Under the pieces are notes generated by a model that saw only the letters and a list, made by a program, of their open reading frames with translations, had not been told where the DNA came from and made no database searches. From Notospermus geniculatus (taxonomy: Eukaryota; Nemertea; Pilidiophora; Heteronemertea; Lineidae), in NCBI GenBank assembly GCA_002633025.1, contig NMRB01000282.1, positions 181,728 through 245,727 on the forward strand: 64,000 nt of DNA, in the 5' to 3' direction. How positions within the stretch are numbered: position 1 is the first letter of the stretch; each line of letters opens with the position of its first letter. Below are positions 57,901-64,000 of the stretch, one piece after another. Position numbers and translations under genes: made by a program.

Positions 57901-60900
57901 TGTTGCGAGTAGTGAGAAGTAAGAGTCCTGTAGCTTCTTCTCACACTCACAGTACTGAGAAGTAAGAGTCCTGTAGCCTCTTCTCACACTCACACACTAA
58001 CTCAGGATAGAACCTGAGGTATGGCCAGAGCAGCAAGGAACAGGTAATCACACACCTTCAAAACCAACACCGATAGAAATGTAAGCAATCCAACAGTACA
58101 TGAAACTTGACTTACTTCGTATTAGGCTGCTTCACATACGATCCATACTCCTGTACATGCATACCAAAGAAACACACATCCACACCATTGATCTCCTCAA
58201 AGGCAAACATGGCTTTCGACCGGTAAGGAAAGGAGGCAGGCATCTCATGAGTATCCACATACCTGTCAAACGAAGGAAGGAATTGGGTTTAGTGACATGT
58301 ACTTGTAAGAATTAGTGCCAGATCTGACTTTGCATAGACACCCCAGGTAGCATGAGAGACATGGATTCCTGGCATAAAACAACCATGATGAAATGCTGCA
58401 TTTATTTGTCCAATAAATGAGTTTTGCTAGTTAGTCACTCTGGAAGATAATTCCCATGGTGATGACCTAATTTTGGCAAGGTGGCTGCCAGCACAACTCA
58501 TCTGTATTTTCAGTGCAGCTGTTAATTCCATCCTCGACTCCATATTATCAAGATTCTGCGTTCCGACTCACCGAGTCTTCATGCCCGGCTTGACCTCCAC
58601 ATCCTTATCTGTACATGACAAAACACGTATCGTCACCTCACCAGCACCACTATCTTTCTTCTTCAAGAATGAATTCACTCTATTTTCTAAGTATGTACCC
58701 AACTTCGTCGTCGGAAGTCCTGGAATTGGAAAGATGCAATAGAATAAAACAACCATTTTGGTAAAACACTGGCTCAAACAAATGTCAAGTACAATGTACT
58801 TCTATACAATTTGACCGTTCCTTTACATTTTCAACATTTCAAACAAGGAATGTTACCAACATGCCTTGAATGAGGACTTCTATTTTTTTGGTTTTGAAAT
58901 TGGCCCAAATGTGAGTTAATACCCTAATCATTCAATGTTACAACTTACGTTTTGCACCATATTTATTTTCTTTCTTCTTGAGTCCCTTTGCCTTGAGACA
59001 ATTATCACAAGTGAAGCTGAAATAGACAATCAAAAATATTGCAAATATTTTTTTTCTATGAACATGTATGGCCTGGGCTTGATCAAATAACCAAGTTCTT
59101 TATAAAAGATTTTGAAGCAAAGACGTTCTCCTCAAGGCATCATAAAATATACAACAAAGAATGAGCCAGTATTCAGCAAAGCCAAAACTCTCTGACTTCA
59201 GAAGGTCAAAACTTCTTGTAACTGTAATAAGTCATTTAGTGCTTTGACAGTCAAAGACGTTCAGAAGATTTACTCACCCTTGGGGCCAAATTGGATCAAA
59301 ATGTAAAGCACATATCTGATGCAGCTTCCTACCGCACTCCAGACATTCAACAAACCTGGAAAATGGGAGAGCTTAGGTAAAACATTGGCAGAAATTCAAG
59401 ATTTGTTGTTTTGTACCACAAGTACAGACAGAGTTTCTGTCCGGTCCCCATCCTCATCTCATGATTGGTATGACTGGGCTGTCAGAGTGGTGCAGTGGAA
59501 ACAGCAGCACCTGTCATCGTTGAGGTTCCAGGTTCAACCCCTTGGTGGGACCCGTTGTTCATGTGATAGAGATGGCAACTGTTTGACAGTGCAGGCTTTC
59601 TCTGGGCACTTGGTTTCCTCTATCTCAGGGTTCTGTTTTTGGCGCCTGGCCCTCCTTGGTATCGCTAGTAGTAGTACCATGGGCAAGACTTCCCCACCTC
59701 TACCAATCTCAAACTACCCTTCACCATGGCTACACTTTAACAGATGAGTACCCCACATTTCTGAGATGAGATGTGAATTCTTAAATGACGAACATTCATA
59801 GGTCACCGAACCTCAGGAGAAAGATGAAATCACTGAATGAGGTTCAGTTTTTATCAGCAGTATTGAGCAATATATCAGGCTGGTATTGGTCTGACCTAGG
59901 GTAGGTTAACGAAACGATGCAAGTAAGTCAGGATGGTATGTACAACACTACCGTTAGTAGCAACTGCCACACTTACTCGATTAATAATAAAACATGGACA
60001 TGAAGACTACAGTTCTGGGTCTAACACAGAGGACTGTGCATGTGGCCATCATCAAACTTAGCGCGCGATTTGTGGACATTACTATGAGCACTATGAAACT
60101 AATACGTCACGAAGAAGTGCGAGAATCGAAAACGGACGTCGTTAAAAGAATAACGAATGGTGTGGATGGATGGCATTGGATGAATATGCCGTCACAAAGC
60201 AGACAAGGGAAATAACACCCAAGAATGACCAAGGTAATTTCCAAATCCAAATACTTGATCCTAAATCAGTGACTTCCCTAATACTTTACCAATTATACCA
60301 ACCAGCCCATGACTTCTCAAAATCAGCCCGAGATGGCTTTTTGGACGACAAGAATTGGATTTAAGAGCATGAAAAGAAGACATCGGTAGAAAATTTCTAA
60401 CTTACGGTTCATAGTCTACTTGGTCATTCTTCTCCCTAGTAAACTGATCTTTCTTGATTTTACTAGAAGAGAAAACCAAGCACAAAGGCCGGATTGAAAA
60501 TACCGAAAAAAAATTCTAAGTCTACAAGATCACTGAAACTGCAAAGAGCTGGTACCAACAGCAAGCTTGATGCAACCAGCGCTCACCCATAACTTCAAAC
60601 CTTGGATGCTATGCAAGATAGAGACATACTAAGAGGTATTGGACGGTGCGAAAGGGAACTATTCAACATGCTAAAATTAGATTTTTTTCTCATAGATCGT
60701 GTGAGAAATGGACAAGTGTAGAACATGCCAACACGAAGGAAAATTCAAAATGCAGTCGACAAATACAACACGTGATATTTCATAGCGCTGCTTTTTTTAT
60801 TTCGCTACTGCGCAGGCGCAGGTTCGGTCTACTGAAGTTGTGTAGGGTGAGCACTAATGTTACAAGACAAGCTAGTAAAACATGATCAGTGTGTTCAGGT

Positions 60901-62740
60901 TGTAGCAGTCTTTTGCAGCAAAATCTTAGTATTTCAGAATTTCATCGCTTTGTGATGGAAAATTTTAATCAGTACAGCATTGTGTTGAAAACACTTCATG
61001 AAGTCATCATTTCTGAACAGTCCAGAATCTGTAAGAAGAGGCTCAGAATCGAGTAGATATAAGAGTATGGGTACGTATCATTGCAGTGTCCGATGAAGAC
61101 AGTGAGACAAGCACTAACACAGAAATGTTTCTAAGTGTTGCTGGTGCAGAAAGACAGAAGAAGGGAAAGGAAATTTACACATAACCACGCTGCCAAGACT
61201 GCTATAGAACTCGGAACTAAAACTGATCATGTAAAACCAAGATAGTGGCCCAACAGCTGTCAAACCGCACCAGTGCGCGGGAGTGCCAACTTACGGTTCA
61301 GGCTCAAGGTGATCATTTCGCATTTTCACGAACTGATCTTTCTTTATTCGACTGGAAAGAAACAGTGAATGAGGACGAGAGTTACCAATAGAGTTTCAAA
61401 CTTTCATCATTCTCACAAAACCTGGGCACATTTTGCCTTTTTTAAACAGTTTTTTATGTATGATACATGTAATATCATTTAATTTTTGATGAAATTACGA
61501 AATTGAAAATGTTTTGAGAGAGTATAGATGAAAATATTCAAACCCGTTTCAATAACATATTGCTCAAGTCCATATTCTGATTTCTGATAATTTCTTGTTC
61601 ATATCAGCTGAAAAAACGAATCAGCTGAAAGTCGAAAATTTCATAAAAAGACATTTTCCAGTTATGCATGAAATGAAAGTTCTCTGGAAGACACTGTTCC
61701 ATGCAGTGTAGGATTCTAAGAAACTGGTTGGATGTGATGGCAGGTTGTGCAATCAACTGCAAGGACTTCAGTCTATGTTTTAAAATTGAAATGCTTTCAT
61801 ATTCATATTCATATTCATATCCATATCATATCATATCCCTATTTTTCCAAAACCTTTACACAGCCAGTCCTGGACCTGGGTTCACTTGAGCCCCAGTTCA
61901 ACAGGATATGGCAGAACTTTCATTTCACTACTAATATGGACTGACTTGAGTCAACATCACAAAAGCACATATCGAATAGAACAGTAGATCTGCTCAAATC
62001 AGGATGACACAATTCTCATGAACAGCTTGCTCCACAGAACTTCATTGCTTGCTATTCAGCTAAGTGCTATTGATACCACATAAGCAATGATTTGCAACGA
62101 AGTTCTGTGAATTGGAGAAGAAAGTTTTAGCAATTTGAGCAGACTTCACGTCTGTACAAATGTGATAAAGGCATAGGAAAACCTGTCGGATGACTCCGGA
62201 TGATCAAGAAGGGCTGGCAGAATTACTCTGCACTGACCTGCTACTGGTTCATTTCAGCCATTGAAATGTGCAGGTTCAACAAGGCCATTAACAGTTTTTC
62301 CTTACAAATGCAACATCCGACAGTTTTTCCTACGCAGCCTCACAAACGTAATGACAAATACATATCTAATTCTAATTACATGGAAAGGAATCTTCATCAG
62401 TGAGCCCTATGGATTTTATGAAGATAATGCCTATAAACATTCGACACCACAACATCTTGTGCAATTACTGCCTTGGAATCTTAACTTGACCTAAATTCTG
62501 ACAGTCTAACAGATCCTGAACTAAATGAAGAGATTAAGTTCCCCTGGTGTCGGTTTTCATGGTTATCAATCCAGTCTCTTATATCCTAATCTAGCAACTC
62601 AACTCTTCATGAAATATTAAGCATCTAATTAATAAGAAATGAAAATGACAAATACTTACGTCGAGGGTTGCGTGGGGTCGTCCGCCAACTCCACCTCGTC
62701 GCCCTGGATATCGTTGAAGCACTTCTCGCAGTAGACATAC
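52915..62740 (-). CDS. CREBBP/EP300 orthologue: CBP/p300 histone acetyltransferase, 3' part
   Basis: A nuclear transcription co-activator that acetylates histones (H3K18, H3K27) and many factors. Exons on the - strand: 62740-62660, then 61351-61295 or 60462-60406, then 59355-59278, 59016-58949, 58719-58572, 58262-58116, 57719-57606, 57376-57211, 56789-56571, 56345-56187, 55593-55312 and 54921-52915. All junction phases agree and the product is ~1,174 residues (5' incomplete). Order: end of the CH2/RING region ([12 protein letters not shown]), PHD ([20 protein letters not shown]), HAT, Lys-rich loop, ZZ, TAZ2, NCBD, Gln-rich tail. TAZ1, KIX, bromodomain and most of the RING must lie beyond 64,000. 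Only one gene of this type is seen, as expected in an invertebrate. The stop codon is TAG at 52917-52915. Confidence 0.96.
55312..56789 (-). CDS. CREBBP/EP300 orthologue: CBP/p300 HAT end, Lys-rich loop and ZZ start
   Basis: Exons 56789-56571 ([20 protein letters not shown] then an Ala-rich acidic run), 56345-56187 ([20 protein letters not shown], the autoregulatory basic loop, ending MEKHKE) and 55593-55312 ([11 protein letters not shown] ... [14 protein letters not shown]-type block, then ZZ zinc ligands [17 protein letters not shown]). The Ala run differs from vertebrates. The basic loop is lysine-rich, as expected for autoacetylation control. Confidence 0.95.
55665..55905 (-). mobile_element. 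tRNA-derived SINE, family 2
   Basis: On the - strand: GGAGCCACGGTGGTGTGGTGG head, B-box-like GGTTTTGAATCCC, then a ~170-bp body ending near GTGTAGTCGGATGACACC. It lies in the CBP intron between 56187 and 55593. Confidence 0.65.
56868..57128 (-). mobile_element. tRNA-derived SINE, family 1, copy 2
   Basis: Reverse-oriented copy of 1120-1378: GAGCCGTGGTAGCTGAGTGG head, B-box GGTTCGAATCC, then CCATATGGGATTTCATTCCC and the shared tail TTACCAGGACCAATAATGC. It lies in the CBP intron between 57211 and 56789. Confidence 0.8.
57211..59355 (-). CDS. CREBBP/EP300 orthologue: CBP/p300 PHD and HAT catalytic exons
   Basis: Six exons (59355-59278, 59016-58949, 58719-58572, 58262-58116, 57719-57606, 57376-57211) encode the PHD and the first two thirds of the HAT. 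Visible blocks: [130 protein letters not shown]. The Trp of HIW and the Tyr of DWY correspond to p300 Trp1436 and Tyr1467, which are key to catalysis, so the enzyme should be active. Confidence 0.95.
57905..58000 (+). repeat. 50-bp tandem duplication
   Basis: GAGAAGTAAGAGTCCTGTAG plus CTTCTTCTCACACTCACA occurs twice. Confidence 0.9.
59475..59745 (+). mobile_element. tRNA-like SINE, family 3
   Basis: GGGCTGTCAGAGTGGTGCAG head with B-box-like GGTTCAACCCC, then a body with TGGTTTCCTCTATCTCAGGG. In a CBP intron. A single copy was seen, so the family status is less sure. Confidence 0.5.
60406..60462 (-). CDS. CREBBP/EP300 orthologue: CBP/p300 linker exon, version 2 (alternative)
   Basis: 57 nt with the same phase as version 1, acceptor TTTTCTCTTCTAG and donor CC/GTAAGT. 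It encodes [19 protein letters not shown]. It keeps the KKDQF and ND positions but differs at about half the others. Version 1 is nearer the vertebrate pattern at the end (LEP/LDP). Confidence 0.9.
61295..61351 (-). CDS. CREBBP/EP300 orthologue: CBP/p300 linker exon, version 1 (alternative)
   Basis: 57 nt with phase T|...|CC, acceptor TTTCTTTCCAG and donor CC/GTAAGT. It encodes [19 protein letters not shown], equivalent to the INKEQFSKRKND-type linker just before the PHD in vertebrate CBP. It is 832 bases upstream (in gene direction) of version 2. Each exon alone restores the frame between 62660 and 59355. Confidence 0.9.
61787..61843 (+). repeat. (TTCATA)n simple repeat
   Basis: ATTCATATTCATATTCATAT grading into CATATCATATC. 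Confidence 0.9.
61987..62150. repeat. Foldback MITE (CTGCTCAAATC termini)
   Basis: Outer GATCTGCTCAAATC / CAATTTGAGCAGAC, inner CACAGAACTTCATTGCTTGC / AACGAAGTTCTGTG. In the CBP intron between 62660 and 61351. Confidence 0.65.
62171..62343. repeat. Foldback MITE, family D, copy 3
   Basis: Ends GCATAGGAAAACCTGTCGGA and TCCGACAGTTTTTCCTACGC. Confidence 0.75.
62660..62740 (-). CDS. CREBBP/EP300 orthologue: CBP/p300 exon, end of CH2/RING region
   Basis: 81 nt: after one base completing an Arg codon it reads [26 protein letters not shown], then AC of a split Thr codon. The acceptor is CTCGCCGACAG and the donor GTAAGT. The following exon must begin with T, which both candidate 57-nt exons do. Confidence 0.93.
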
Positions 62741-64000
62741 CTGTCGGCGAGAAGACCGTGGGCCCTTGTACTGTATTTGCAATGATGGGTCAACGATGAG
62801 GAGACGACACACACATCACACCGATAATGAAAGGGGAAAACAAAAGCAAAAGCGAAAAGCATTAGCAGGTGTGTGACAAAAAAAAAGATGATGAAACATG
62901 CACTTGGTTGTAACCTCTTCTGGAATTTGAATATCTTTGTTTTCCATGCCCAGAAACAACTGATTTTTTCTTCTTGAATGGAGAAAGTTCTACTCCAAGA
63001 TACTTGTATCGTCGAGTTTTGTTCATTTACAGGCAAATTCCAGGTACCAGGCTACAACTGTGGCAGACCTAGGGAGGAAAGCTAGACAACTAGGAAAATG
63101 GCAAAAATTAGTAGCAAAGGGAATACTGCAATCCAGATATTTTTGCAGATTCGCAACTTTTTCTGGAATTCAAAATTCAAAAGCATCGCAAGATCTAGTT
63201 TTGAAATTGTTCCCCCATGGACTTTTGTCAATTCTGATTTTCAGCATTATGATTTTCATATTTTTCAGCAAAAATTGAAGGATTACAGTTGAATTACAAC
63301 TACAATGTACCCATGAACAATTTGCAAATCAACAAGTCAAACCGAAATAAAACGATAAATTCAAAGGAGGTAAGTCTAATGTCAAATGATGGAAGAATCT
63401 CAACTGCATGTGTATCTTTCTGACAAGTAATGGGCTGGTATTCATAAAAGTTAGCAAATGCTTTTACTTAAGATTTGCACATCGAGGTCCAATGTAAATG
63501 TACTGCAAAACTTGGAAGTAAAAGCATTTGCTAGCTTTTATGAATATCAACCATGGTTTGCAGGGGCTGTGGATTTCTAGGGCAGAACTATGCAGTGGAA
63601 CGGAGTACACTATTACACTTGATATCACAGGAAAACACTGCACAACATCGGGACACCACCGCACAAATTAATCGTAAGGAAGGTGAATGATTTCATTCCA
63701 TTTGAGTTCATTCCAAACACGAAGAGTCACTTTGCTCCACCAGTATTCACGCACTTACTGGCTATGTGTATTTAAAGAGGTTTATTGGCAGTTGAGGGCA
63801 CATAATTTGGTCTTTCTTGAAGAAATGAATTGTGCACAAGCAGCTAAGATGACCAGAGGAATCTTCGACGAATCACACATGAAAGTGGACATATGCTTCT
63901 CCAAGATTTTCAACGTCATTTATCATTGTTTTCTCTTGAAGCAATGATTAAACAACAAATGAGAACGAATAGTTGAGAATTTGTCAAAGTCTTGGAGAAG
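62741..64000. other. CBP intron DNA
   Basis: No upstream CBP exon (expected RING text around YYSYQNR) was found up to the window edge. Apart from the family F foldback, nothing is recognised. Confidence 0.6.
63428..63556. repeat. Foldback MITE, family F, copy 3
   Basis: Most intact copy: GGCTGGTATTCATAAAAGTT, AGCAAATGCTTTTACTTAAG and complements ending TTATGAATATCAACC. Confidence 0.8.

Noticed and set aside
62741-63036. Upstream extension of the CBP frame (CDVCVVSSSLTHHCKY text)
   Set aside because: The family text stops matching at RYVYCEKCF and a good acceptor lies there. The extension is intron sequence that happens to be open.
1-64000. CRISPR arrays, operons, ribosome binding sites
   Set aside because: The window is animal nuclear DNA. 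The tandem arrays have no spacer structure and genes are interrupted by introns.

Overview
The window is eukaryotic nuclear DNA from an invertebrate animal. It has long introns with GT/AG borders, tRNA-derived SINEs, dozens of short foldback (MITE-like) elements, minisatellites and one 338-base assembly gap. Protein similarity and the repeat style suggest a marine bilaterian such as a lophotrochozoan or invertebrate deuterostome. The sequence alone does not let me name the phylum. All exon joins were worked out by eye from splice sites, reading phase and recalled family similarity; no search was run.

Region 1, 361-18,719 (+): the 3' part of a La-related protein 1 (LARP1) gene. Seventeen exons join in frame and cover the La module, an acidic middle region and the C-terminal DM15 cap-binding repeats. 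Its introns are packed with foldback elements, some nested in others.

Region 2, 18,720-30,100: no gene recognised. It holds a ~1 kb interspersed repeat with a tandem series of CTCF-like cores (20.1-21.1 kb), a ~24/47-bp palindromic satellite (21.45-22.04 kb), several MITEs and a 410-bp near-perfect palindrome with a 12-bp target duplication (26.6-27.06 kb). At 30.1-31.15 kb lie the last few exons of an unrecognised + strand gene.

Region 3, 31.2-52.3 kb: mostly repeats. It includes a near-identical ~0.7 kb direct duplication (33.3/34.1 kb), a 34-bp minisatellite, a ~300-bp tandem duplication, the gap at 38,175-38,512 and a possible - strand first exon with a perfect TISU start (40,024). A CpG-rich stretch (40-44 kb) has a 300-codon ORF of unknown status. 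An ~85-bp satellite (44.75-45.6 kb) and an inverted copy of the CTCF-like repeat follow.

Region 4, 62,740-52,915 (-): the 3' part of the single-type CBP/p300 acetyltransferase gene (CREBBP/EP300 orthologue). It encodes the end of the CH2/RING region, the PHD, the complete HAT, ZZ, TAZ2, NCBD and a glutamine-rich tail. Between the CH2 and PHD exons are two alternative 57-nt exons of identical phase encoding different versions of the same 19-residue linker. This looks like a mutually exclusive exon pair and is the most interesting coding observation here.

LARP1 (cytoplasmic TOP-mRNA regulator) and CBP/p300 (nuclear acetyltransferase) have no functional link that the sequence shows. They are simply neighbours, transcribed towards each other across ~34 kb.
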